Positions 8,621 through 20,119 of a DNA stretch of 64,000 nt are shown here, piece by piece. Made by a program: the position numbers and the translations under genes. Numbering within the stretch: the stretch's first letter is position 1; each line of letters starts with the position of its first letter. Under the pieces are notes generated by a model. That model searched no databases. It was not told the origin of the DNA and saw only the letters and a program-made list of their open reading frames with translations. The stretch is from Prescottella agglutinans (GTDB lineage Bacteria; Actinomycetota; Actinomycetes; Mycobacteriales; Mycobacteriaceae), in the NCBI RefSeq assembly GCF_004011865.1, contig NZ_RKLP01000006.1, positions 186,001 to 250,000 of the forward strand, written 5' to 3'.

Positions 8621-9370
8621 TCACTTCGCCTGGGCGAGCTGGACCGCGTCGGCGCCGGCGGGGAATCGCAGCTGGCCGGTCGTGTCGTGCACGGCCCGCC
8701 ACACGGTCTCGGCGACGTCGCTCTCCTCGGTGTACAGGTCCTGGTTCGTGAAGTCGTCCATGACGCTCTTCGCCCACGGCGCGTAGGGCTCCGGGACCAG
8801 CTTGCCCACCGACCCTCCGTTCGTCGCCCGGGCCGCGAAGTTCGTCGTCATGCAGGCGCCCGGCTCGACCGTCTTCGCTTGAACTCCGAAGGGTGCGAGC
8901 TCGAGCGCGAGGGATGCGGTGAACCCCTCGACGGCCATCTTGCTCGCCTTGTAGACGGCCGAGAGCGGCATGTGTCCGAGCACCACGCTGGAGGTCACGT
9001 TCACCACCACCCCGGAGCCGCGCTCGCGGAACTGCGGCAGCACCGCCTGCGTCATCGCCATCACGCCGAACGTGTTGGTCTCGAACACTTCCCGTACCCG
9101 GGCCATCGGGGTGCCCTCGAACACGCCGATCGAGGGGACGCCCGCATTGTTCACCAGGACGTCGACGGGCCCCGCCGCCGCGACCGCGGCGGCGATGGTC
9201 TCGGGCTCGGTCACGTCGAGCTCGACTACGCGGATCCGGTCCGACTCGGGCAGGACGCCCGCACGCGGCGTACGCATCGTGGCGATGACGTTCCACCCCT
9301 CCGAGTGGAAGTGACGAGCAGTCGCCCGCCCGTATCCGGACGAGGCGCCGGTGATCAGAACTGTCTTCAT
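8621..9370 (-). CDS. Short-chain dehydrogenase/reductase
   Basis: A 249-residue classical SDR. It has the cofactor motif TGASSGYG at 7-14, VNNAG at 73-77, and the catalytic Ser127, Tyr140 and Lys144 (YKASK). ARG/HIS residues after the first loop suggest NADP(H) but do not prove it. The start at 9370 was chosen over an upstream one because AAGGACC precedes it and the TGxxxGxG motif is then at the usual position. It lies downstream of the araC-type gene on the same strand, and its promoter carries a 62-bp element also found in front of the ABM gene. It is therefore probably under the same regulator. Confidence 0.9.
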   Translation of the reverse strand: MKTVLITGASSGYGRATARHFHSEGWNVIATMRTPRAGVLPESDRIRVVELDVTEPETIAAAVAAAGPVDVLVNNAGVPSIGVFEGTPMARVREVFETNTFGVMAMTQAVLPQFRERGSGVVVNVTSSVVLGHMPLSAVYKASKMAVEGFTASLALELAPFGVQAKTVEPGACMTTNFAARATNGGSVGKLVPEPYAPWAKSVMDDFTNQDLYTEESDVAETVWRAVHDTTGQLRFPAGADAVQLAQAK

Positions 9371-9445
9371 GGTGTGGTCCTTACGATGTGGTGGGATCCA
9401 CGGACGGGCAGGCAACTTCCTGCTCCGGCGGGATTACTGATATTC

Positions 9446-9507
9446 CCATTCAATCGCTTCGACCTGCGGAAACAGTAGAACTATCGTCGCTTCTCCTTGC
9501 ATGATCC
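9446..9507 (-). promoter_or_regulatory. Shared 62-bp regulatory element, SDR copy
   Basis: Read on the minus strand, these 62 bases match 10475-10536 on the plus strand at 42 of 62 positions without a gap. Conserved blocks are TGCAAG, AGCGA, GTTCTA, GCAGGTC and AATGG. Inside the element a half-site repeats with a 33-base period (GCAAGGAGAAGCGA and GCAGGTCGAAGCGA, 11 of 14 identical), the layout expected for an AraC-type activator. Confidence 0.65.
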
Positions 9508-9522
9508 TCCTACGGCTCCGGG

Positions 9523-10428
9523 TCAGGTCAGGACGCCGGCGGGGATGAGGGCGGTGTCGCGCAGGCGGGCGGCATCCCGGCTCGGAGGTGCGCCGAACTG
9601 GCGGCGGTACTCGCGGCTGAACTGCGATGGGTTGTCGTAGCCGACGCGGCGGCCGACTCCGGTGACGTCGCCCGGGTGGGTGGCGAGCAGCAGTCGGGCC
9701 TCCTGGAGCCGGATCTGCTTCTGGAACTGGATGGGGCTCATCGCCGTCACCGCCTGGAAGTTTCGGTAGAACGCGGACACGCTCATGCCGGACAGACGGG
9801 CCACGTCCTCGACCCGGAAAGGCTGCGCGTAGTTCTCGCGAATCCAGCGGACGGCACGGGAGACGTGGGTGAGGCCGCTGTCGGCGAGGCCGAGCTGGCG
9901 CACCGTCGCGCCCTGCTCCCCGGTGATCAAGCGCCACAGGATCTCTCGTTTGACGAGCGGGGCGAGCGCGGCGCGGTCGCGGGGTTCGTCGAGCAGGCGC
10001 AACAGTCGGACGACCGCATCGAGCAGTGTGGGCGGCGCGTCGCTTACGGCGATCCCCGACGGCGCACACCCACTGTCGCGGGGGATGTCTCCGGGGCCGG
10101 CCTGCAGTAGCAGTTCGGCGACCGCGGACGGCTCCAACGTGAGACCGAACCCCAGCGCCGGCTGCTCGGGGTCGGCTCGGGTGAACTGCCCGGTGACGGG
10201 CAGGTCGACGGATGCGACCAGGTACTGCCCGGCCCCGTACTCGTAGACCCGGTCGCCCAGCGCGAGACGTTTGGCTCCCTGGGCGATGACCGCGAGCACC
10301 GTGCCGGACATCGAGGGCGCCGGCGGATCCGAACGATCGACCTTCGAGATCAAGACGCCGTCGATGGACGTGGTCCAGTCGGGGCGGGCATGCCGGGCCA
10401 GCAAGGTGCGGAGCTCCTCGAAGTGCAT
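9523..10428 (-). CDS. AraC-family transcriptional regulator
   Basis: A 301-residue regulator with an N-terminal AraC_N-type sensor domain (about 15-170, including VLAVIAQGAKRLALGDRVYEYGAGQYL) and two C-terminal helix-turn-helix units at about 190-290 (VEDVARLSGMSVSAFYRNFQAVTAMSP and VGRRVGYDNPSQFSREYRRQFG). The start follows GGAGGC. Genes of this subfamily commonly sit beside SDR or aldo-keto reductase genes. Here the SDR lies downstream on the same strand and the ABM-esterase pair is divergent. The shared 62-bp element before both targets makes this protein the obvious ligand-responsive activator. Confidence 0.92.
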   Translation of the reverse strand: MHFEELRTLLARHARPDWTTSIDGVLISKVDRSDPPAPSMSGTVLAVIAQGAKRLALGDRVYEYGAGQYLVASVDLPVTGQFTRADPEQPALGFGLTLEPSAVAELLLQAGPGDIPRDSGCAPSGIAVSDAPPTLLDAVVRLLRLLDEPRDRAALAPLVKREILWRLITGEQGATVRQLGLADSGLTHVSRAVRWIRENYAQPFRVEDVARLSGMSVSAFYRNFQAVTAMSPIQFQKQIRLQEARLLLATHPGDVTGVGRRVGYDNPSQFSREYRRQFGAPPSRDAARLRDTALIPAGVLT

Positions 10429-10474
10429 GCCTCCATTGCAGCACCAAAAGGGGTCCGGACTCCTGTGCTAGAGA

Positions 10475-10536
10475 GGATTGTGCAAGTCCGAGCGAGTATC
10501 GTTCTATCATTTATGCAGGTCAGGCCGGTTCAATGG
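10475..10536 (+). promoter_or_regulatory. Shared 62-bp regulatory element, ABM copy
   Basis: Partner of the element at 9446-9507. The half-sites GCAAGTCCGAGCGA and GCAGGTCAGGCCGG are 33 bases apart. The element lies between the araC-type gene and the ABM gene, ending 34 bases before the ABM start. A TGGAAT/ATTCCA inverted repeat (10534-10551) overlaps its right end. Confidence 0.65.
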
Positions 10537-10570
10537 AATCACCCCATTCCAACACCGGACAGGAATACCC

Positions 10571-10888
10571 ATGATCGCCAACTACGGTTTCAACGCCACC
10601 CTGACCGCCAAGCCTGGCTCGGGTGACCGACTGGTCGACCTGCTGCTGACCGGGCTGAACGAGGGCAGCCCCGGCGCGAGCGAACACTGTGTCGTCTACC
10701 TCGTTTCGCGTTCCACGTCCGACCCCGACATCGTCCACGTGACCGAGGGCTGGACCAGCGAGGAGGACCACCACCGCATCTTCGCGGGCGAGGCCGCACA
10801 GGCCATCGTGGCGCAGATCGGCGCACTCCTGGCCAAGGAATCCGAGTACACCGACTACGTCCCGGTCCGCGGCAAGGCCGCCTTCTGA
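10571..10888 (+). CDS. Antibiotic biosynthesis monooxygenase (ABM) domain protein
   Basis: A 105-residue single-domain protein with a ferredoxin-like dimeric alpha/beta barrel pattern: ANYGFNATLTAKPGSGDRLV, then HCVVYLVSRSTSDPDIVHVTEGWTSEEDHHRIF. The VTEGW strand and following EDH helix are typical of ABM proteins, some of which are cofactor-free quinol monooxygenases or heme degraders. The ATG at 10571 follows AGGAA; the frame continues upstream but without family similarity. It is co-directional with the esterase 46 bases downstream and divergent from the AraC-type gene. Confidence 0.85.
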   Translation: MIANYGFNATLTAKPGSGDRLVDLLLTGLNEGSPGASEHCVVYLVSRSTSDPDIVHVTEGWTSEEDHHRIFAGEAAQAIVAQIGALLAKESEYTDYVPVRGKAAF

Positions 10889-10934
10889 GTTCCTCCGTCC
10901 GATCCGGCACCTTCTCGAGGAAAGGCCCACGACC

Positions 10935-11903
10935 ATGACCATGGCACGACCCACCCTGGACCCCGAACTGCGCGAGCTCCTGGCCGAGATGCCGCTGATG
11001 TCCCAGCTCAGCCACGAAGTTCTCGCTGAGCTGCGCCGGCTCCCCTCGACTCCGGTCGAGTCCCTTCTCGCCGACCGGCAGGTGGACTGGCGCGAGATCA
11101 CGGTGCCCGCCGTGGACGGCACACCGATTCCGTTGTCCGTCTTCAGCCCTGCGCACACCGACCGCACCGCCCCGGCGCCCTGCGTCTACTGGGTGCACGG
11201 CGGCGGAATGGTGATGGGCGACCGCTTCTCGCAAATCGACATCCCCTTGGACTGGCTCGACGAGTTCGGCGCGGTCGTCGTCTCGGTGGACTACCGGCTG
11301 GCACCCGAGGCAACGGGCAGCACCCTCGTCGACGACTGCTACCAGGGGCTACGCTGGATCAGCGAACACTCCGCCGAACTGGGCATCGATCCCGCGCGGA
11401 TCGTGGTCGCGGGCGTCAGCGCCGGCGGCGGCCTCGCGGCCGGTGTCACCCTGCTGGCCCGCGACCTAGGTTGCCCGGCAATCGCCGCGCAGATACTGGT
11501 CTGCCCCATGCTCGATCACCGCAACACCAGCACGTCCAGCCACCAGTACTCAGGCGTGCCCGGTGTCTGGACCCGGGAGATGAACGAGTTCGGATGGCGC
11601 GCCGTCCTGGGCGACCTCACCACCGACGCAGTGTCCCAGTACATCTCGCCGGCGCTCGCCGATGACCTTTCCGGCCTGCCGACGACCTACATCGACACCG
11701 GCTCCGCCGAAGTCTTCCGCGACGAGGACATCGACTACGCCACCCGCATCTGGGCGGCCGGCGGCCAGGCCGAACTCCAAGTCTGGGCGGGCGGCTTCCA
11801 CGGCTTTGACACCCTGTACCCGCGGGCGCAGATCTCGGCCACAGCCCGCCGAACCCGCACCGACTGGCTCGCCCGGCACCTTCCCGCGTACTCCGCCGGA
11901 TGA
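10935..11903 (+). CDS. HSL-type alpha/beta hydrolase (carboxylesterase)
   Basis: A 322-residue esterase of the hormone-sensitive-lipase family. The oxyanion motif HGGG is at 88-91, the nucleophile Ser162 in GVSAGG, the acid Asp263 in FRDEDIDYA, and the base His289 in GGFHGFD. No signal peptide is present, so it is cytosolic. A GAGGAAAGG ribosome site precedes the ATG. It forms the second gene of the putative AraC-controlled unit with the ABM gene, and the SDR is the third partner. Together they could oxidise and then hydrolyse a lactone or ester, but the substrate is unknown. Confidence 0.9.
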   Translation: MTMARPTLDPELRELLAEMPLMSQLSHEVLAELRRLPSTPVESLLADRQVDWREITVPAVDGTPIPLSVFSPAHTDRTAPAPCVYWVHGGGMVMGDRFSQIDIPLDWLDEFGAVVVSVDYRLAPEATGSTLVDDCYQGLRWISEHSAELGIDPARIVVAGVSAGGGLAAGVTLLARDLGCPAIAAQILVCPMLDHRNTSTSSHQYSGVPGVWTREMNEFGWRAVLGDLTTDAVSQYISPALADDLSGLPTTYIDTGSAEVFRDEDIDYATRIWAAGGQAELQVWAGGFHGFDTLYPRAQISATARRTRTDWLARHLPAYSAG

Positions 11904-12160
11904 GGACGCCGATGCCTCAGACGTCCCGATCGTCTGGCCGGATCTTGTCGAAATGATCTGTGGTGCAGCGAATGAACACTCGACGGATCTGGCGGTTGCG
12001 CTCCGGCAGCCCGACGCGACACAGTGAGTGTGTTCCTGTCACAGGCGGTGGTCCGCGGACTGGTCGACGGCCACCGTGCCCGCGACACCGGATCAGGCAC
12101 GCGGGCAGCGCAAGACGGGTGGTGGCACCCTTCGGTGCCGGTAGCCGCAGGAGGGCAATC

Positions 12161-13063
12161 ATGAGTCCCAGTGAAGAGGACGCGCACATCACTTACGACG
12201 TGTTCGTCAACGATCCGCCACCATCCGCCGGTCAGCTGCCGAACGGCGAGCGAAAGGAGTTCTCTCCAGTCTCGAGCACCCTCGTGTCCGGACGTCGGGA
12301 TGCGGTTCTCACCGATCCCGGATTCACGACCGATCAGGCGGATGCACTCGGTGACTGGGTCGCCGCGAAAGACCGGAACCTCACCCACATCTTCATCACC
12401 CATGGCCACGGGGACCACTGGTTCGCCGCCGGACTATTGGCGGAACGATTCGGTGCTCGAGTTGTCGCGAGCGCGCGAACTATCGAGCAGATGCACGCGA
12501 ACAACGCTGCGCGACCGGTCGTGTGGGACAAGGTCTACACAGGCATCCCACCATCGCCGGTCACGGCCGTGACGGTGCCGAGCAACCACTTCAGCCTCGA
12601 AGGACATGATCTCCGGATCGTCGAGGTCGGCCACTCCGACACCGACGACACCAGCGTCCTCCATGTCCCGGACCTCGGGCTGGTCGTCGCCGGGGACGTG
12701 ATCTATCGCGGCGCTCACCAGTACCTCGGAGAAGGAGTCGTGGTCGGCGGCTTCGGACCGTGGCGGGAGGCGATCGCGAAGGTCGAGGCCCTCGAACCGA
12801 GATGGATCGTCTGCGGGCACCAGAACAGGGAGCTCGGCGACGACGCTGAACACGCCATCGCGGCGACCCGGCAATACCTCGACGACGCCGACGAGCTCTT
12901 GCGGGACGAGGCCACCGCCACGGACTTCTTCGACGCGATGATCGGCCGCTACCCGAACCATCTGGGCCGGACGGTGCTCTGGGCGGGCGCTCGAGCACTG
13001 TACGGCGCGCGCGAGAACCCCAGCGGCGACGTCGGCCAGATCATTGCCTCCGGATGGCTCTGA
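12161..13063 (+). CDS. Metallo-beta-lactamase-fold hydrolase
   Basis: The 300-residue product carries the dinuclear zinc motif THGHGDHW (His81, His83, Asp85, His86), a third-ligand His158 in EVGHSDTDDT, Asp179 in VVAGDVIY and a later CGHQN. Together these make a complete MBL-fold metal site. The start ATG has a strong AGGAGGGC site, and longer upstream frames lack one. There is no signal peptide. Family members include lactonases, glyoxalase II-like thioesterases and aryl sulfatase-like enzymes. The short spacing of the motif and the EVGHSDTDD loop do not assign a substrate. It stands alone between the esterase and a small gene. Confidence 0.87.
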   Translation: MSPSEEDAHITYDVFVNDPPPSAGQLPNGERKEFSPVSSTLVSGRRDAVLTDPGFTTDQADALGDWVAAKDRNLTHIFITHGHGDHWFAAGLLAERFGARVVASARTIEQMHANNAARPVVWDKVYTGIPPSPVTAVTVPSNHFSLEGHDLRIVEVGHSDTDDTSVLHVPDLGLVVAGDVIYRGAHQYLGEGVVVGGFGPWREAIAKVEALEPRWIVCGHQNRELGDDAEHAIAATRQYLDDADELLRDEATATDFFDAMIGRYPNHLGRTVLWAGARALYGARENPSGDVGQIIASGWL

Positions 13064-13117
13064 TCAGGATTCGTTCGTCACCGTTGACGTTCGCCGCTGC
13101 CCGGGTGACACTGCCTC

Positions 13118-13324
13118 ATGCTGCCGAAAGAGGAAGAACGTCTGATCGGCCTCGTGACTCGACGTCTCACGGAGAAGCATCCGGACAAGTCGTTCACGGC
13201 AGTCAGCGATGCCGTGGCTCGCGCCCATGCCCACTTCGTGGACCGCCCCATCCGCGACTTCGTGCCCCTGCTTGTCGAGCGCTACGCGGAGGCTGAGTTG
13301 AGTCGCACGCCTCCGGCAACCTAG
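13118..13324 (+). CDS. Small helical protein, three-helix-bundle type
   Basis: A 68-residue, charged, all-helical product (MLPKEEERLIGLVTRRLTEK at the start). The pattern of an amphipathic first helix, AVSDAVARAHAHFVDRPIRDFVPLLVERYAEAEL and a short tail resembles the small dimerising three-helix proteins common in mycobacteria and rhodococci. No ribosome site is seen, so the start is not certain. The function of such proteins is not established. It lies between the MBL hydrolase and an SRPBCC gene on the same strand. Confidence 0.65.
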   Translation: MLPKEEERLIGLVTRRLTEKHPDKSFTAVSDAVARAHAHFVDRPIRDFVPLLVERYAEAELSRTPPAT

Positions 13325-13433
13325 GGCGCCCTCGATCAGCCCTCTTCCGAGAGACTCGCGCGCGTGGTGTTCTGGATACGTCACCGCCCCGGCCTGTTGG
13401 GGGTCGGATCATCCAATCGTGGAGGAAGACGCC

Positions 13434-13913
13434 ATGACCACAATCCATCTCCACAAGACGACCACCGTGACGCCCGAACAGTTCCTTGCCGGCCTCACCG
13501 ACTTCGGACCAGGGCGCGAAGAACTTTTCGGCAACAGCGCAGACAACTACCTCGAGGTGCACCACGAAGGCCCCCACGACGCCGATGTCACGGAGGGCTC
13601 GAGCGGAATCTGGGAACGTCTGCACTACGACTGGGCCGACCCCCATCACGTCGTCATGACGACTACCGACTCCAACCTGTGGGGCGGCGCCTCGGGCCAC
13701 ACCTACACCCTCACGCCGCAACCCGCAGGCGGCACCGACGTGGACGTCGTCGTCGTCCGTGACGGCAAGAACCTCAAGGGACGCCTTCTCGCGGGCGTGC
13801 TCGGCGCCTTCGGCACCCTCGTCTTGGGTAGGCAGTTCAAGAAGTCCGTCGCGGCGATCGAAGCCCGCAACCACGGAACGGGTGGAAAGGACGCGCCGGG
13901 ATCGGAAGGGTGA
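13434..13913 (+). CDS. SRPBCC (START-like) family protein
   Basis: A 159-residue protein with the ligand-cavity fold pattern: an opening HLHKTTTVTPEQFLAGLTDF strand-helix, an SGIWERLHYDWADPHHVVMTTTDS sheet and a long C-terminal helix GRQFKKSVAAIEARN. GGAGGAAG precedes the ATG at 13434, which is why it was preferred over an in-frame start 15 bases earlier. SRPBCC proteins bind or modify lipids, polyketides or other hydrophobic ligands, and nothing here identifies the ligand. A hydrophobic GRLLAGVLGAFGTLVLG stretch before the last helix is typical of one actinobacterial subgroup. Confidence 0.8.
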   Translation: MTTIHLHKTTTVTPEQFLAGLTDFGPGREELFGNSADNYLEVHHEGPHDADVTEGSSGIWERLHYDWADPHHVVMTTTDSNLWGGASGHTYTLTPQPAGGTDVDVVVVRDGKNLKGRLLAGVLGAFGTLVLGRQFKKSVAAIEARNHGTGGKDAPGSEG

Positions 13914-14304
13914 CCCGGAGGCCGGCTGAAGGCTTCTTCGGAACGGCGATCACCGCGAGTGAGGTTTGCGGCATCGAAACGCGTCAACGTTCTGGGGTCG
14001 CAGCGGCGGCCAAGGGGCGCTGACCGCACTCGACCTACGGCGGGCGCGTCGATCGGGACCAGATCCCCGCGGGCGGAAATGACTGGGCCGGCGCGATCCT
14101 GCGCCCACGACGAGTCCACGAACGGGCACCGAGTGCGTTTCGTGTCGGTCATTCCGGAAAGATCCGCTCCGGCGATCGACGAACGGGACACTTGTCCGCG
14201 ATCTCGACCCGGGGGAGGATGATCGCCGCCGGCACCTTCACGCCGGTGATGCCGTCTCGTGCTCCGTTTGTGCGTGCGGACCGAGACGAGATGCGAAGGA
14301 CGAC
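13914..14304. other. Intergenic stretch before the mobile-cargo-like genes
   Basis: No convincing gene is seen in 391 bases. A 29-codon frame (14219-14308) begins just after GGGGGAGG and overlaps the next start as ATGA, so a short coupled peptide is possible. An open minus-strand frame across the region shows no recognisable domain. I looked for a tRNA or attachment repeat here and found none. Confidence 0.35.
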
Positions 14305-14772
14305 ATGACCGGGAAGCACTTCGAGCTGACCGACGAAGCACGAAACTATCTCGGCCGCAACCTGCACCGCATCTGTGCCACCCGCGACATGCCACGGTAC
14401 GGCGTCCGCAGGGGTGACATCGGAGGATGGGTCGAACACGAGCGCAATCTGTCCGGCGATGCGCGGGTATCCGGCCATGCTGAGGTGTACGGCCGAGCAA
14501 CCATCACCGAGCGCCAGGACATCCTCGTCCACCCCATCGGCTCTCAGCCCGCCGCCGCGACTCTCACCCGCACCGCCGACGGCCACAACATATCGGTCGG
14601 GTGCTGGCGTGGCGGCACCGTCGACACATTGCCCGCCCAGGTGGATCGGCGCTCGCAGACGTGGCCAGGAACAGCGGGCGATCATGCCCGCTGACGCGCC
14701 GAGTACGAGGCGCTGGCGGGGCTGTGCCGGGCACGTATCGCCGGCTGGACGCTACCCTGCGTGGGTGGCTGA
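14305..14772 (+). pseudogene. Beta-helix/hexapeptide-repeat protein of phage-cargo type, interrupted by TGA
   Basis: The first 129 codons start after GAAGGA and read through YLGRNLHRICATRD, GGWVEHERNLSGDARVSGHA and EVYGRATITERQ. The sequence has a left-handed beta-helix look and resembles small proteins carried by actinobacterial phages and integrative elements. An in-frame TGA at 14692-14694 stops it, but the same frame continues with RAEYEALAGLCRARIAGW to 14772, which reads like the family's missing C-terminal helix. The simplest reading is a nonsense mutation in a 155-codon gene. A genuinely shorter protein, or readthrough, is the alternative. The last eight bases overlap the next gene. 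Confidence 0.6.
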
Positions 14773-15307
14773 CAACGTGAGCGTTCGCATCATGCGCCTG
14801 CGAGCTCTGATCGAGCACCCGCGCACTGGAGACAGTGAACGCGCAGCAGCACAAAGAATGCTCGAGCGGGTTCTGAACAAGTCGCGCACCCAGTGCGGCC
14901 ACAGTGGCCGCACATACGGTGCGCGCCACGACCGGGTCGGCCGGCATGCCGGTCTGTCGCGAATCGCAGACATGATCCGGGAGGACATTGCGCTTGCGCG
15001 AGTGGTGTTCCCGGCGGCGACTGCATCGGAACAGGTTGCGGTCAATGACCCGATCGGTGATGCCCCATCAGGGATCAGCTTCATCGTCGAGACGCCGCAT
15101 GATGCCGGCATCGACATCACGATCCGGGGCGTCCCCAGGGATTGGGGATGGGACGGCGAAGATGGTGTCGAGACTTACAGTGCTGCGCTACGAGCCCTCG
15201 CCGGCCAGCTCGCGGAAATCATGAACGGCTACAACCGCAGCGGGTCGGACATAGAGAAGCGGTTCTTCGGCCGTGTGCGAGTCGGTGGCGAAACTCTGGA
15301 GTGGTGA
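14765..15307 (+). CDS. Hypothetical protein, mobile-element-associated type
   Basis: A 180-residue cytosolic protein opening MADNVSVRIMRLRALIEHPR, followed by a helical ERAAAQRMLERVLNKSR segment. The N-terminal pattern recalls DUF2786-like domains found in phage and plasmid genes. The second half holds ISFIVETPHDAGIDITIRGVPRDWGWDG and NGYNRSGSDIEKRFFGRVRV. The GTG start was chosen because it overlaps the end of the interrupted upstream gene and the similarity to such proteins begins there. It is likely cargo of a former integrative element, but no integrase is visible. Function unknown. Confidence 0.6.
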   Translation: MADNVSVRIMRLRALIEHPRTGDSERAAAQRMLERVLNKSRTQCGHSGRTYGARHDRVGRHAGLSRIADMIREDIALARVVFPAATASEQVAVNDPIGDAPSGISFIVETPHDAGIDITIRGVPRDWGWDGEDGVETYSAALRALAGQLAEIMNGYNRSGSDIEKRFFGRVRVGGETLEW

Positions 15308-15400
15308 CCACGTGTCAGATCGGTTGGTGCGCAACCGTAGAGCCTCGGAAGCACATTCACGACTGTTGAAGCCGGGCGCCGAGCTGGGTCTGGTGGTGTG

Positions 15401-15430
15401 GTCGACGTCGGGCAGGTCGACGTTGGGCAG
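15401..15430. repeat. 15-bp tandem repeat, two copies
   Basis: GTCGACGTCGGGCAG followed directly by GTCGACGTTGGGCAG, one mismatch. It lies in the 156-base gap between the mobile-type gene and the lipase. No role is assigned; slippage is enough to explain it. Confidence 0.6.
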
Positions 15431-15463
15431 GTTGTCGGCGGCGGGCGCGCCGGAGTGTCGGCG

Positions 15464-16594
15464 TCAGCCGCCGAACAGCCCGCGCACGAACGGCGTCGTG
15501 TCGGGGAGAGAGGCGAGCATCGTTTGCAGGTGTCCCGTGGGATAGGTTCGGAACGTGACGGGCTGGCGATTGGTGGCCAGGTCGGCGGCCAGTTTCAGCG
15601 CCAGCGGTGCGGGCACCATCTCGTCGGTCAGGCCCTGCCCGAGGAACACCGGGCGGTCGTAGCCGGCCGTGGGCACGCCGAGCATGTCGCGGAGCGCTGC
15701 CAAAAGGGCCGGGTCGTCGGCCGGGCGGACGACGAGGTCACCGACCGACACATCCCGCAACTGCGGCGCCATCTCCTCGTAGCACTTCGACTCGGCGGCG
15801 CCGACCGCGGCGCGGCCGACGTCGGTGAGGTAGCTGTCGATGTCGAGATCCGGTCGGGTGGCGCGCAGTCCGGCCAGGATGTAGGTGACGAACACCGTGG
15901 TGCCGGTGAGGGGTAGCTGGGGGAATCCGGGGCGCACGAGCGGGGCGAGATTCTCGAGGTTCGACGGCGCCCCGGTCGCGACTCCGCCGCGGAAGTCCAG
16001 TTCCGGCGCGTACCTGGTCGCGAGGGACGCGGTGACCATGGCCGCCTGGCCGCCCTGGGACTGGCCCAGCACCACCCAGCGCGGGGACAGGCTCGGCTCG
16101 GCGGCGCGCGCGGCCCGGACCATGTCGACCACGCTGTGCGCCTCCGAGGCGCCGTCCAGGTACGGGTGCACGCCCGGTGTCCCGAGCCCGACGTAGTCGG
16201 TCGCGACGATCGCGTAGCCCTGCGAGAGCCAATGTCCGAGATAGGGGCCGCCGATCTTGCCGGTCACGGTGGGGGAGCAGCGGTCGGCAAGGCCCACGGT
16301 GCCGTGCGCCCAGGAGACCACCGGCCATCCGCCGGGCGGCGGCTCGCCGGGAGGCAGGAACACCGCGCCGGTGCTCAGCGCCGGTCGGGCGAGTGGGCCG
16401 ACGGTCCAGTAGGTGACGCGGATCCCGTTGGCGGCGCCCGGAATCCACGCCGACCGATCCAGCTCGGCGGTCTCGACGATCGTCCCGGGCGCGGTGTCGG
16501 CGGGAGCCGCGGAGGCGTGCGGGGGTACGAGTCCGGCACCCGTGACCGCCACCGCGAGCACCAGTGCCGCCTGCACCACCAGTCGTCCGATCAT
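15464..16594 (-). CDS. Secreted lipase (LIP family)
   Basis: A 376-residue exported hydrolase. A signal peptide of about 29 residues ends ASA-AP. The mature protein shows SWAHGTVG (about 94-101) as oxyanion loop, Ser179 in GQSQGG as nucleophile, an Asp in GQGLTDEMVP and a His in YPTGHLQTM near the C-terminus. This layout matches the actinobacterial/fungal secretory lipases that release fatty acids from glycerides. The ATG was chosen because GAGGGC precedes it and the signal peptide starts there. It lies downstream of pknG on the same strand but 116 bases away, so it may have its own promoter. A lipase of this kind also neighbours bioB in mycobacteria. Confidence 0.88.
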   Translation of the reverse strand: MIGRLVVQAALVLAVAVTGAGLVPPHASAAPADTAPGTIVETAELDRSAWIPGAANGIRVTYWTVGPLARPALSTGAVFLPPGEPPPGGWPVVSWAHGTVGLADRCSPTVTGKIGGPYLGHWLSQGYAIVATDYVGLGTPGVHPYLDGASEAHSVVDMVRAARAAEPSLSPRWVVLGQSQGGQAAMVTASLATRYAPELDFRGGVATGAPSNLENLAPLVRPGFPQLPLTGTTVFVTYILAGLRATRPDLDIDSYLTDVGRAAVGAAESKCYEEMAPQLRDVSVGDLVVRPADDPALLAALRDMLGVPTAGYDRPVFLGQGLTDEMVPAPLALKLAADLATNRQPVTFRTYPTGHLQTMLASLPDTTPFVRGLFGG

Positions 16595-16710
16595 CGCGCC
16601 GCCCTCGGCTGTCGACCGTATTCGCCGTCCGCCACCCATTGTGCGCTGAGCGGTACCTGCGTCACCCGAATTCGGGAATCCACACGTGCCCGACGGCACA
16701 CGACCACCCG

Positions 16711-20115
<3,405 letters not shown>

Positions 20116-20119
<4 letters not shown>

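Noticed and set aside
13703-14500. An open minus-strand frame across the gap before the phage-type genes
   Set aside because: Overlaps the 3' part of the SRPBCC gene and the start of the beta-helix gene, with no ribosome site and no domain.
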